From Lachnospiraceae bacterium (lineage in GTDB: Bacteria > Bacillota > Clostridia > Lachnospirales > Lachnospiraceae), in NCBI GenBank assembly GCA_009774375.1, contig VSNO01000004.1, positions 6,682-70,681 on the forward strand: a stretch of DNA of 64,000 nt. The letters run 5' to 3'. The notes below the pieces were generated by a model. That model worked only from the letters and a program-made list of their open reading frames with translations. It did not search any database and was not told the DNA's origin. Positions within the stretch are counted from its first letter, which is position 1. Every line of letters starts with the position of its first letter. A program made the position numbers and the translations under genes. Shown piece after piece: positions 42,090 through 50,614 of this stretch.

Positions 42090-43337
42090 TTATGCGCCCG
42101 CAGCGATCGCAATGATATTCAGTAAGATCTCCACGATCTTCTCCATATCCTGTATGCAGGCAAACTCATTTCTGCCATGGTGCCCCTCCGACCCCGTACA
42201 TATATTCGGGCACAGCAGGCCGTCAAAAGACAGCCTCGCGCCGTCCGTGCCGCCCCGGATCGGTGAGATCTCAGGCTCCACGCCCGCCCGCTTCATGGCC
42301 TCCACCGCATGGTCGACAATGTGCATCTCCTTCTCGATCATCTCGCGCATATTGCAGTAGGAATCTGTGATCTCTACGCAGAAGGTCCCCTCGCCATATT
42401 TTTTGTTTAACTCAGCCGCTGTTTTTTCAAAGACCGCTTTCCGCTCCTCGAACTTTGCCCTGTCGTGGTCTCTGATGATGTACTCCGCGACAGCCTTTTC
42501 CACATTGCCCTTCATATGATCCACATGATAAAAACCCTCATACCCTTCCGTGTTCTCCGGGCATTCATCCGGGAGTGCGCACTGAAATTCATACGCGAGC
42601 TTAATGGCGTTCTTCATGACATTCCTGGCATAGCCCGGGTGTACGCTCTTCCCGGTGACTGTCAGGACCGCGCCCGCCGCGTTAAAGCACTCATAGCTCA
42701 TATCGCCGAGCATACCGCCGTCCACCGTGTAGGCATGATCCGCGCCAAAGCCCCTGATATCAAAATATGCCACACCGTTCCCGACCTCCTCGTCGGGCGT
42801 GAACCCGATGCAGACCCTGCCGTGCCGGATCTCCGGGTGTGTCAGCAGATGCTCCGCCATCGCCATGATCTCGGCGACGCCGGCCTTGTCGTCACCGCCG
42901 AGCAGCGTATTGCCGTCCGTCACGATCAGGCTCTTGCCCTTACATTTCGCTAACATCGGAAAATCCGACACAGATGTCACGATGTGCGCATCCTCGTTCA
43001 GTACGATATCATTTCCGTCATAATCCTCGATCACCCTCGGCTCGACATGCGCACCGCTCACCGCCGGAGCAGTATCCATATGCGCGATAAATCCGACCGA
43101 CGGTATTTTATCCCCGTCTGTCCCCCCGACATTGGAAGGGATCACTGCGTAGACATAGCCGTGCTCCTCGTCATACCGCACATCCTCCGCTCCCAGCGAT
43201 CCAAGCTCCCCGGCAAGCATCTTTGCCAGATCCCGCTGTTTGTCCGTCGAGGGAACCCTGTCCGACGACTCCTCCGACGACTGCGTGTCGATCTTCACAT
43301 ACCTCAAAAAATTTTCTACTACCTTCGAATATGCCAT
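42090..43337 (-). CDS. pepT: Peptidase T (tripeptide aminopeptidase)
   Basis: 415 residues from the ATG at 43337 (AGGAGAGATTGGCA upstream). M20 family metallopeptidase: GFIAHMDTAPAVSG (zinc His and Asp), LLGGDDKAGVAEIM (bridging Asp), GFTPDEEVGNGVAYFD (catalytic and zinc Glu), YTVDGGMLG, and a late GGTDGARLSFDGL with CTGSEGHHGRNEF (last zinc His). It removes the N-terminal residue from tripeptides in the cytoplasm. Confidence 0.95.
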   Translation of the reverse strand: MAYSKVVENFLRYVKIDTQSSEESSDRVPSTDKQRDLAKMLAGELGSLGAEDVRYDEEHGYVYAVIPSNVGGTDGDKIPSVGFIAHMDTAPAVSGAHVEPRVIEDYDGNDIVLNEDAHIVTSVSDFPMLAKCKGKSLIVTDGNTLLGGDDKAGVAEIMAMAEHLLTHPEIRHGRVCIGFTPDEEVGNGVAYFDIRGFGADHAYTVDGGMLGDMSYECFNAAGAVLTVTGKSVHPGYARNVMKNAIKLAYEFQCALPDECPENTEGYEGFYHVDHMKGNVEKAVAEYIIRDHDRAKFEERKAVFEKTAAELNKKYGEGTFCVEITDSYCNMREMIEKEMHIVDHAVEAMKRAGVEPEISPIRGGTDGARLSFDGLLCPNICTGSEGHHGRNEFACIQDMEKIVEILLNIIAIAAGA

Positions 43338-43400
43338 TGCCAATCTCTCCTTTTCCTAATACATTTCCTAGTATACCACGTTTTTCCAAAAAATGAAAAT

Positions 43401-43440
43401 AAAAAAAGAACCAATAAACCTCTTATCAGTTCATTGGTTC
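43401..43440 (-). terminator. Terminator of the rpsF-ssb-rpsR operon
   Basis: Stem GAACCAAT/ATTGGTTC (43408-43440) followed on the minus strand by seven T, 12 bp beyond the rpsR stop. Confidence 0.8.
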
Positions 43441-43452
43441 CTCATGATCAGA

Positions 43453-43716
43453 TCAGTCGATCGTGTACGGCATCAATGCCACATGGCGTGCTCTCTTGAT
43501 CGCCACTGTGAGCGCTCTCTGATGCTTTGCGCAGTTTCCTGTGATACGTCTGGGAAGGATCTTGCCTCTCTCAGACACATATCTCTTTAACTTCGCCGTA
43601 TCCTTGTAATCGATCACATTGTCCTTGCCGCAAAATACGCAAACTTTCTTTCTTCTACGGATCCCGCCTCTTCTCTTCATCGGAGAATCCGCTTTTTCAG
43701 TTTTATTAAAAGCCAT
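43453..43716 (-). CDS. rpsR: 30S ribosomal protein S18
   Basis: 87 residues. The body ([39 protein letters not shown]) is typical of S18. The CVFCGKD pair plus later CAKH give a zinc-binding (C+) form. It binds S6 in the 30S platform. Third gene of the rpsF-ssb-rpsR operon. Confidence 0.97.
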   Translation of the reverse strand: MAFNKTEKADSPMKRRGGIRRRKKVCVFCGKDNVIDYKDTAKLKRYVSERGKILPRRITGNCAKHQRALTVAIKRARHVALMPYTID

Positions 43717-43763
43717 GATAAAGCCCCCTATTCTTTCAAACTCAAAAACGTTAAAAACAGATC

Positions 43764-44246
43764 TTAGTTAAACGGCAGCTCCTCATCGATCCCGTCCGGA
43801 ATGTTCATGAAGCCGTCGCCTGCTGCCATCGGCGCTGCCGGCTGGCTGTTTCCGCCTCCGAAGCCGCCTCCGTAATTGTTATTTCCGTAACCGCCGTCGG
43901 AGTTGCTGCTGCTGTTCTTGCTCTCAGCAAATTCCTGGTCGTCAACAATGACTTCCGTGGTATATACCTTCACACCGTCCTTGTTGGTGTAGCTTCCGGT
44001 CTGGATCCGACCGGACACGGCAATCTTGGTTCCTTTGCGGAAATAGCGCTCCGCAAACTCGCCCGCTTTGTTAAAAGCGACACACGGAATGAAATCCGCC
44101 GTGTTCTCATCGTTGTTATTGCCGCCGCGGGCAAACCGCCTGTCCACGGCAAGCGTGTACCTTGCGATCGCCATCTGGTTCTCACCCTGTGTGTATCTCA
44201 CCTCGGGATCCCTTGTCAAACGTCCCATCAAAATTACTTTATTCAT
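43764..44246 (-). CDS. ssb: Single-stranded DNA-binding protein
   Basis: 160 residues. An OB fold ([52 protein letters not shown]) occupies about 1-110, followed by a Gly/Asn/Ser-rich linker and the acidic tip EELPFN that recruits replication and repair proteins. Located between rpsF and rpsR, the standard position. Confidence 0.97.
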   Translation of the reverse strand: MNKVILMGRLTRDPEVRYTQGENQMAIARYTLAVDRRFARGGNNNDENTADFIPCVAFNKAGEFAERYFRKGTKIAVSGRIQTGSYTNKDGVKVYTTEVIVDDQEFAESKNSSSNSDGGYGNNNYGGGFGGGNSQPAAPMAAGDGFMNIPDGIDEELPFN

Positions 44247-44302
44247 ATATTGAAGTCTCCACTGTACGCCCCGTCTCTTTTTCCCCGAAACAGGCGCGCA
44301 TC

Positions 44303-44593
44303 CTATTTCTCGTCCTGTCTAACGCACAAATATCTGACAACGTTCTCCATGAGACGGATCCTTGACTCGATCTCTGCCGGAACAGTTGCTTCGCCATCAA
44401 ACTGAATGAAATAATAGAAAGCTTCCCTCATCTTGCGCACTTCGTAAGCAAGTCTCTTCTTGCCCCACTCATCCACATTTGTGATCGTGCCACCATGCTT
44501 TGTGATCATGTTCTTTACCTTCTCAACGGTGGCAGCTCTCTCATCGTCCTCAAGCTTTGCGCTGACAACAACGGCTAATTCATACTTGTTCAT
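44303..44593 (-). CDS. rpsF: 30S ribosomal protein S6
   Basis: 96 residues. MNKYELAVVVSAKLEDDERA, GGTITNVDEWGKKRLAYEVRK and YYFIQFD match S6. Ribosome site AAGGAGG. First gene of the operon, with a leader of about 70 nt in which S6:S18 could autoregulate; a convincing S6:S18 motif was not identified. Confidence 0.97.
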   Translation of the reverse strand: MNKYELAVVVSAKLEDDERAATVEKVKNMITKHGGTITNVDEWGKKRLAYEVRKMREAFYYFIQFDGEATVPAEIESRIRLMENVVRYLCVRQDEK

Positions 44594-44663
44594 TTTGTTA
44601 CCTCCTTCTGGTCTCTGGCCTCTTCCCGAAGAAGAAGCAAGGATTTATATATCACAATGGTTT

Positions 44664-44692
44664 ATGATACTATATTTTTCCTGAATTTGCAA
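44664..44692 (-). promoter_or_regulatory. Promoter of the rpsF-ssb-rpsR operon
   Basis: TTGCAA (44687-44692), 17-bp spacer, TATCAT (44664-44669) on the minus strand. Confidence 0.65.
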
Positions 44693-44698
44693 GCTGTT

Positions 44699-44902
44699 TT
44701 ACAAATTATTGTCACTATTTTTTTTCCTTAACCCCTTTGTTCCCTTCTCGACCTGGCGCCGCGGGAGCATGACCTGATGCCCGCAGCCTGCGCATCTGAG
44801 GCGGAAATCCGCACCCACGCGCAGGATCTCCCACTCCGGGCTGCCGCAGGGGTGCGGCTTTTTCAGTCTGACGATATCGCCAACTTCATATTCAAATCCC
44901 AT
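44699..44902 (-). CDS. DUF951 family zinc-binding-like protein
   Basis: 67 residues from the ATG at 44902. YEVGDIVRLKKPHPCGSPEWEI followed by RLRCAGCGHQVMLPR defines DUF951, with Cys residues placed like a zinc site. A longer frame to 44962 overlaps the sirtuin stop and is not typical of the family, so the short start was chosen although its ribosome site is weak. Widespread in Firmicutes, function unknown; often near replication and ribosomal genes, as here. Confidence 0.85.
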   Translation of the reverse strand: MGFEYEVGDIVRLKKPHPCGSPEWEILRVGADFRLRCAGCGHQVMLPRRQVEKGTKGLRKKNSDNNL

Positions 44903-44927
44903 AACCCATCTCGCTTTTCCGCACTGT

Positions 44928-45656
44928 CTACTCATGCAGATCAATCTGTGCAAATACTTCACCGATGCTCCCTGTGATGACCAGATCCGCCTTGGTGTCG
45001 CGCTGTGTCGGCGTCTTGTTGATCAGCACGAGCCTGTTTCCCTGGTAGTAATCAATGAGTCCCGCCGCAGGATACACCGCAAGCGAGGTGCCGCCGATGA
45101 TCAGCATATCCGCCTCGCTGATGACGCGAACCGATTCCTGCAGAATACTCTGGTCAAGCCCTTCCTCATACAATACCACATCCGGCTTGATCCTGCCGCC
45201 GCACGAGCACGCCGGCACGCCGGTGCTGTCCACGATCTCCTCCACCGCGTGAAACGCACCGCACTTTTCACAGTAATTGCGCAGGACGCTGCCGTGAAGC
45301 TCGAGCACTTTCCTGCTGCCCGCCGCCTGATGCAGCCCGTCGATATTCTGTGTCACGACCGCAGTCAGCTTCCCCTGCGCCTCGAGCTTTGCCAGAACTT
45401 TGTGCGCGGTGTTTGGCTTCGCGTCCAGACAGAGCATCTTATCGCGGTAAAACCGGAAAAATTCGTCCGGCCGCTTCATATAAAACGTATGGCTCAGTAT
45501 CGTCTCCGGCGGATAGTCATACTTCTGGTTGTAGAGTCCGTCCACGCTCCGAAAATCAGGGATCCCGCTCTCAGTGGACACACCCGCTCCCCCGAAAAAA
45601 ACGATCCTGCTGCTCGCGTCGATCATCTGCTGCAATATTTCGATTTCTTTACTCAT
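44928..45656 (-). CDS. NAD-dependent protein deacylase, sirtuin (Sir2/CobB)
   Basis: 242 residues from the ATG at 45656 (AAGGAG 9 bp upstream; in-frame ATG at 45662 is too close). FFGGAGVSTESGIPDFRS binds NAD, TQNIDGLHQAAG and LHGSV hold the active-site Asn, Asp and His, and four Cys (CEKC, CSCGG) bind zinc; IIGGTSLAVYPAAGL closes the fold. It removes acetyl or other acyl groups from lysines using NAD. Confidence 0.95.
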   Translation of the reverse strand: MSKEIEILQQMIDASSRIVFFGGAGVSTESGIPDFRSVDGLYNQKYDYPPETILSHTFYMKRPDEFFRFYRDKMLCLDAKPNTAHKVLAKLEAQGKLTAVVTQNIDGLHQAAGSRKVLELHGSVLRNYCEKCGAFHAVEEIVDSTGVPACSCGGRIKPDVVLYEEGLDQSILQESVRVISEADMLIIGGTSLAVYPAAGLIDYYQGNRLVLINKTPTQRDTKADLVITGSIGEVFAQIDLHE

Positions 45657-45670
45657 TTCCATACACTCCT

Positions 45671-46834
45671 TTACCATACTTTAAATGATATGTTCAGATC
45701 CACATTGTTCGGAATGCCGTCCACCCGCCCTTTCTCCGTGTACTGCCAGCAGGTCACCTCGTAGGGCATATACATATAGTCGTCATAAAATGCGTACCAC
45801 TTCTCATAGGCGTTGAGCTGCGGCATGTCAAGCAGTTGTGTGAAACAGACAACGTTTCCGTAGATCATCGGCGTGTACCCCGCCGCCCTGACCGCCTCGC
45901 AGAACGCGATCGTGATGGCAGTGCGCTCCTCCCTGGTGATCTGATCCGCGCGCCCCTTGCCCCCGGAGATCCGCTCCACGTCAAACACGACCGGGCAGGA
46001 CACATCATACCCCGCCAGATGTTCGATCACAAATGCCGCTTCCTCCTGCGCCTCCTCGACCGTGACCGCCTGCGTGAAGAAGTATACACCGGCACGAACG
46101 CCTGCCTCGTTGGCGCCCTTCATGTTCGCATCATAAAAATCATCCAGCACGATCTTGCCCGACTCATATCCCCGCAGTCCCAGCCGGATAAAAGCATACT
46201 CGATGCCCTCTTCCCGGACAGCATTCCAGTCGATATCGCCCTGATATTTTGACACGTCGATCCCCTTGTGCGACGTGACCGTACCGTTTTCCACATACTG
46301 CATCAGCCCTTCTTCCGTCTTCTGGAAATTCTCGTCGAGAAGGCTGTGCTTTGTCACCTCATCCAGCACAGGCGCAAACACATATTCGTTTTCAAAACTG
46401 TAGATCAGATTTTCCGGAAAAAATGAGCGGAGCATCTTGAGCGGACTACCGTCCTCCCCCGTCACAAGCTCCCGCATCCTGTCCTTGATGGACTGCTCGA
46501 CCTCGGCCTCCTTCGACTGCATGAGCGCCGCGATCCCCGCATCGTCCAGATCCAGTGGCGCATCCTGACCGGCTGCCGCAACGCCGCCTGCCGATTCCGC
46601 ATCCTCCATTCCAGGCTCCTGACTTCCGGACGTGCCATCCTCCACGTCGACGGACAGCGCAGGCAGAGCCTGGTCCGCCAATAGCTGTTCCCGCTCCCCG
46701 CGCAGGCGGCCTACCTCCTTGACCTCCCGCACGTACAGCGCTCCCATCACCCCCGCAAAGGTCAATGAGATAATCGTTATGATCAGCAGCAATATGATAA
46801 TGATATGTAATGACCTGATTCGCTTTGTCTGCAT
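45671..46834 (-). CDS. Membrane-anchored GH25 lysozyme-like muramidase
   Basis: 387 residues from the ATG at 46834 (GGAGG 5 bp upstream). TM anchor (LHIIIILLLIITIISLTFAG) at about 10-30, a charged/coiled extracellular region (about 35-190) and a GH25 domain (about 195-387): HKGIDVSKYQGDIDW with catalytic Asp, CPVVFDVERISG with the second acid pair, YGNVVCFTQLL, and CWQYTEKGRVDGIPNNVDLN. It would cut the MurNAc-GlcNAc bond of peptidoglycan outside the membrane. It starts 16 bp after the histidine kinase gene, so may be the last gene of that operon. Confidence 0.92.
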   Translation of the reverse strand: MQTKRIRSLHIIIILLLIITIISLTFAGVMGALYVREVKEVGRLRGEREQLLADQALPALSVDVEDGTSGSQEPGMEDAESAGGVAAAGQDAPLDLDDAGIAALMQSKEAEVEQSIKDRMRELVTGEDGSPLKMLRSFFPENLIYSFENEYVFAPVLDEVTKHSLLDENFQKTEEGLMQYVENGTVTSHKGIDVSKYQGDIDWNAVREEGIEYAFIRLGLRGYESGKIVLDDFYDANMKGANEAGVRAGVYFFTQAVTVEEAQEEAAFVIEHLAGYDVSCPVVFDVERISGGKGRADQITREERTAITIAFCEAVRAAGYTPMIYGNVVCFTQLLDMPQLNAYEKWYAFYDDYMYMPYEVTCWQYTEKGRVDGIPNNVDLNISFKVW

Positions 46835-46850
46835 CTTCTCCTCCAATATT

Positions 46851-47822
46851 TCAACTGTTCTTATTACAGTCTACACTATCTGTGCGCGATATGCAAGAAG
46901 AGCATTTCACACTTATCGAAAATATACCGCCTTCGAGCGATGCCTCCACACGCCCGTTCATGTGCTCTGCAAACTGCCTGACGATCGCCAGTCCAAGCCC
47001 TGTCGCCTTGTGCGTCCGCGAGACATCTGTCGTATAAAAACGCTCAAAGATCCTGTCAAGGTCGCTCTCCTCAATACTGTCTGTCCGGTTCGACACACAC
47101 AGGCAGACAGCATCGTCCTGTTTTAGCAAAGCAAGGCGGTAATCCCCCGTCCCGTGGACAAGCGCATTGTGGATCAGATTCTCGATGATCCGGACAAGGG
47201 CATGCCGGTCCGCAAGGACATAGCAGGGCGTCTGTGGGATATCGACGACCGGCTCGCAGCCCTTTTTCACAAAATCATCATAAAACATGGAGACCGTATC
47301 CGCAAACAGATTGGTGAGATTGATCCGTTCCATAGAAAACGCCATACTGCCCGCCTCGATCCGCGTGTACTCAAACAGCTGGTTTAACAGGTCCGTCACG
47401 TCGTCCACCCTGCGCTCCACCGATGCGATGTACTCCCGACATTTATTCACCGAAGCCGGATCTGACAGTGTGCCCTCTGAGAGCATCTGCAGATAACCTT
47501 TTGCGCTCGTGAGCGGAGTCCGGATATCGTGTGAGATGCTCGTGATGCTCTCCCTGTATGCACGGTTCTCCCTCCGCAGCAGCACCCGCTCACTGCGGTA
47601 TCTCCCGACGATCTGATTCAACAGGAGGATCACTTCCTGCATCCTTCCAGCACGACAGCAGGAGGATAACCTGTGATCGGTATCCTCCTGCTGCATCATC
47701 GAAAGCTCCTCCACCATATGCCGGATCTGACGCCTGTAACGCCCCAGACGGATCAGACAGAAAAATGACACGCCTGTCATCAGCACAGACCAGACAACCA
47801 CCACACCAAACAGCTCCTGCAT
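46851..47822 (-). CDS. Sensor histidine kinase
   Basis: 323 residues. A single N-terminal TM (VVVVWSVLMTGVSFFCLIRL) and almost no extracellular domain; the H-box SISHDIRTPLTSAKGYLQML with the phospho-accepting His near 114; N-box RIIENLIHNALVHG; G-boxes in RFYTTDVSRTHKATGLGLAIV. The short sensor suggests sensing within the membrane or through the partner ABC transporter. The operon order is response regulator, ABC ATPase, ABC permease, kinase, a layout seen in bacitracin and lantibiotic resistance loci. Confidence 0.92.
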   Translation of the reverse strand: MQELFGVVVVWSVLMTGVSFFCLIRLGRYRRQIRHMVEELSMMQQEDTDHRLSSCCRAGRMQEVILLLNQIVGRYRSERVLLRRENRAYRESITSISHDIRTPLTSAKGYLQMLSEGTLSDPASVNKCREYIASVERRVDDVTDLLNQLFEYTRIEAGSMAFSMERINLTNLFADTVSMFYDDFVKKGCEPVVDIPQTPCYVLADRHALVRIIENLIHNALVHGTGDYRLALLKQDDAVCLCVSNRTDSIEESDLDRIFERFYTTDVSRTHKATGLGLAIVRQFAEHMNGRVEASLEGGIFSISVKCSSCISRTDSVDCNKNS

Positions 47823-47866
47823 TCTTACCTCCTTCTCTGATGCGCGATCTTTTCAGCACGGCGCTG

Positions 47867-48700
47867 TCAGACATCTGCATTCCGAAAATGCACCAGTCCG
47901 GCGGACAGCGAAACGATCATCCACATCGCCGTGGCACACACCGCCCTGCCTGCAAAATCCATGTCAATGCCTTCATACGGGCAATGTTCGATCAAACTCA
48001 CGATCCAGTAATCGCTCACCCTGAAATCACTGTGCACTGCCTTGAAAATCAGATCCGCCGCACTTGCCAGCGCAGGAGACAGCGCTGCCAGCAGGATACT
48101 GATCCCGATACTGACTGCCATGCTTCTGGTAAATTCACCGACCATGGCGATCACACCGGCATAAGCCAGACCGAGCATCAGCTGCAAGCCGGCATAGACC
48201 AGGCAATCCAGCCAAAAAGTCTCACCGATCCGCGCCGGCCCTGTCACTGCCGCCCCCGTCAACACTACTGCCAGAATGATCACCAGATTCAGCGCCAGTG
48301 CGGACACCACCGATGAAATGTACTTCGCCATGAAGACATGAAGGCGGGAGCATCCCTTTCCGACCGTGTTTTTGACCGCACCGTTCGTGTACTCGCCAAC
48401 CACCCACACACAGACAAAGAGCGCAATGAACAAGGTCGAAAAACCGCCTCCCACAAAAGTCTGGATCATCAGCATGATGTCAAGGTCATCGAGAATGCCG
48501 GTCGCCTCCCCGCCCTCCGCATCCGGCTCCATCACGGCAAAACCCATCGTCCCATTCTCGATATTTCCGCGCTCCACCTGATCCTCCACCCAGAAGGACA
48601 GCCAGACCAGCACGATGCAGACCAGCGCAGACAGCAGACAGACATAAAACGCCCTGCTCTTCCTCCATTTATACAGTTCAGAACTCATTAAATTATACAT
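47867..48700 (-). CDS. ABC-2 type permease of the two-component-linked transporter
   Basis: 277 residues from the ATG at 48700. Six hydrophobic segments, with the opening MSSELYKWRKSRAFYVCLLSAL and the motif VVGEYTNGAVKNTVGKGCSR that is typical of BcrB/NatB-like ABC-2 permeases. It would pair with the ATPase at 48741-49664 for export or removal of a peptide antibiotic from the membrane; substrate unknown. Confidence 0.87.
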   Translation of the reverse strand: MYNLMSSELYKWRKSRAFYVCLLSALVCIVLVWLSFWVEDQVERGNIENGTMGFAVMEPDAEGGEATGILDDLDIMLMIQTFVGGGFSTLFIALFVCVWVVGEYTNGAVKNTVGKGCSRLHVFMAKYISSVVSALALNLVIILAVVLTGAAVTGPARIGETFWLDCLVYAGLQLMLGLAYAGVIAMVGEFTRSMAVSIGISILLAALSPALASAADLIFKAVHSDFRVSDYWIVSLIEHCPYEGIDMDFAGRAVCATAMWMIVSLSAGLVHFRNADV

Positions 48701-48740
48701 CAAAACAAAACACCTCCATACCCAAACATGTCATAGCCCG

Positions 48741-49664
48741 CTATGCCATTGTACTGCCGAGCAGCTCCATGAAATACCCCTCCAGATCCTGCCCCGCAAG
48801 CACGCTCTCGCGCAGCGCGACACCTCCCGTGACCAGAGCCCTGTTGATCTCCTCCGCCTCGTCGTACCGCTCAAAGATGCGGATCATATGCGTGTCGGGC
48901 ACGTCATAATCGGTGATGCCAAAGCGCACCTCCAGGATTGCCGCTGCCGCGGCAGTGTCATCCACCACAACCTTCTGGCACCGCCTGCACCGCTCCTCCA
49001 ATGCCTCCGCATCAAACTCCTCGACGAGCGCACCCTCCCTGATGATCCCGTACCTCGTCGCTATCTTTGACAGCTCCCCCAAAATATGGCTCGAGACCAG
49101 GATAGTCGTCTGCCGCTCTCTGTTTAACTGTGTGAGCAGATCGCGGATCTCCCTGATGCCGGAAGGGTCAAGCCCGTTGATCGGCTCATCCAGGATCAGA
49201 AGATCCGGATTCCGCATCAGGGCGATGGCAATACCCAGCCGCTGCTTCATCCCCATCGAGAAATGTTTTATTTTTTTCTTCCCGGCACCCGACAATTTCA
49301 CAAGATCGAGCATCTCGTGCGTGATATCCCGCTCCGCTATCCCGAGATTCCTGCGCACGATCTCCAGATTGTCCATCGCTGTCATATAGGGATAATATCC
49401 CGGCTCCTCGATCAGACAGCCGACGCGGCTTCGCTGCCGTTCCAGCGCCTCCTTTTTCCCAAACAGCTCGATCGTCCCCTGTGTCGGATTGGCAAGACCC
49501 GCCACCATCTTCATGAAGGTAGTCTTTCCCGCCCCGTTTTTGCCGATAAAGCCATAGATGTCGCCCTTTCTGACATTCATACTGACATTGTCGACCGCCC
49601 TTTGCTGCCTGTATGTCTTTGTAAGACCACATGTTCTCAATGCATATTCCGTGTTCATTTCCAT
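48741..49664 (-). CDS. ABC transporter ATP-binding protein (BcrA-like)
   Basis: 307 residues. Walker A GKNGAGKTTFM, Q-loop region GCLIEEPGYYPYMTAMDNL, signature FSMGMKQRLGIAIALM, Walker B LLILDEPINGLDPSGI, H-loop LVSSHIL. FSMGMKQRL and EEPGYYPYMTA are characteristic of the BcrA/lantibiotic-protection group. Residues about 215-307 form the extra C-terminal domain. AAGGAATATCAT precedes the ATG. Confidence 0.93.
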   Translation of the reverse strand: MEMNTEYALRTCGLTKTYRQQRAVDNVSMNVRKGDIYGFIGKNGAGKTTFMKMVAGLANPTQGTIELFGKKEALERQRSRVGCLIEEPGYYPYMTAMDNLEIVRRNLGIAERDITHEMLDLVKLSGAGKKKIKHFSMGMKQRLGIAIALMRNPDLLILDEPINGLDPSGIREIRDLLTQLNRERQTTILVSSHILGELSKIATRYGIIREGALVEEFDAEALEERCRRCQKVVVDDTAAAAAILEVRFGITDYDVPDTHMIRIFERYDEAEEINRALVTGGVALRESVLAGQDLEGYFMELLGSTMA

Positions 49665-49752
49665 ATGATATTCCTTTCTTATGTACCTATCCTGATATCA
49701 TTCAGTTTAACACGGATATTTTTAGAAATAGTAGGGAAAACATAAAGAAAGT

Positions 49753-50457
49753 TTAAAGTTTCATCTTAAACCCGATCCCCCACACCGTCTGGATATAGGT
49801 TTCCCCGCTGTTTGCCCGCGCAAGCTTCTGGCGGATATTGCTGATATGCACATTGACCGCATTGTCCTCGCCGAGATATTCCTCGTTCCAGACGGACTCG
49901 TAGATATTGTTTCTGGTAAATACCTTCCCGGGATTGCGGACCAGCAGCTCGAGGATCCTGTATTCGCGCTTTGTGAGCGCGACCTCCTGTCCCGACACGG
50001 TGATGCCAAATTCATCCAGCCGCATCACAATGTCCTTGTACACCAGCCTTTCGTCTCCGCCCCCGTGTCGTTTCCCCTGCCCTTTCCTGCGCAGTACCGC
50101 CTCGATCCGCGCCAGCAGCTCCTCCGTGTCAAACGGCTTCACCACATAGTCATCCGCCCCTGCGCGCAGCAGCTCCACCCGGGTGCACACATCGTCCCTC
50201 GCCGAGGCGACGACCACCACGATCCCCGCGTCGATCTCCCGGATGCGCGCCAGCAGCTCCTGCCCTGTCATACCCGGCAGCATCAGATCGAGCACCACCG
50301 CTGCCGGTGCATTTCTTTCTATATATAATAGCGCCTCTGTGCCCGAGAAAGCAGACTGCGTCTGATAGCCGCGGCTGCCCAGCAGCTCAGTAAGCATATG
50401 ATTGATATCATTGTCATCCTCCGCGATCAGGATCACGGGCGCCTGCACCTGTCCCAT
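49753..50457 (-). CDS. OmpR-type response regulator
   Basis: 234 residues from the ATG at 50457 (GGGAGGAGAAA upstream). Receiver domain (about 8-120): ILIAEDDNDINH acidic pocket, VVLDLMLPGMTG with phospho-Asp, VKPFDTEELLAR Lys. Winged-helix DNA-binding domain (about 135-234): LTKREYRILELLVRNPGKVF, VNVHISNIRQKLA, TVWGIGFKM. First gene of the operon with the ABC transporter and kinase. Confidence 0.94.
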   Translation of the reverse strand: MGQVQAPVILIAEDDNDINHMLTELLGSRGYQTQSAFSGTEALLYIERNAPAAVVLDLMLPGMTGQELLARIREIDAGIVVVVASARDDVCTRVELLRAGADDYVVKPFDTEELLARIEAVLRRKGQGKRHGGGDERLVYKDIVMRLDEFGITVSGQEVALTKREYRILELLVRNPGKVFTRNNIYESVWNEEYLGEDNAVNVHISNIRQKLARANSGETYIQTVWGIGFKMKL

Positions 50458-50500
50458 TTTCTCTCCTCCCAGTATCATGAACTGTCAAAATGCCTTATAT

Positions 50501-50529
50501 ATTATATCGTAACACGGCTGCCATTGCAA
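50501..50529 (-). promoter_or_regulatory. Promoter of the response regulator operon
   Basis: TTGCAA (50524-50529), 17-bp spacer, TATAAT (50501-50506) on the minus strand, about 44 bp before the start codon. Confidence 0.7.
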
Positions 50530-50550
50530 TCCGGCAAATCCCGAATCCGC

Positions 50551-50579
50551 TTGCTTATCCCCCCTGGTTATGATATCAT
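50551..50579 (+). promoter_or_regulatory. Extended -10 promoter of the diguanylate cyclase gene
   Basis: TTGCTT (50551-50556), 17-bp spacer, TGA-TATCAT (-10 at 50574-50579) on the plus strand. Confidence 0.6.
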
Positions 50580-50614
50580 AGATCAATAGTTACATAGCCC
50601 TTTAGGAGGCACAG

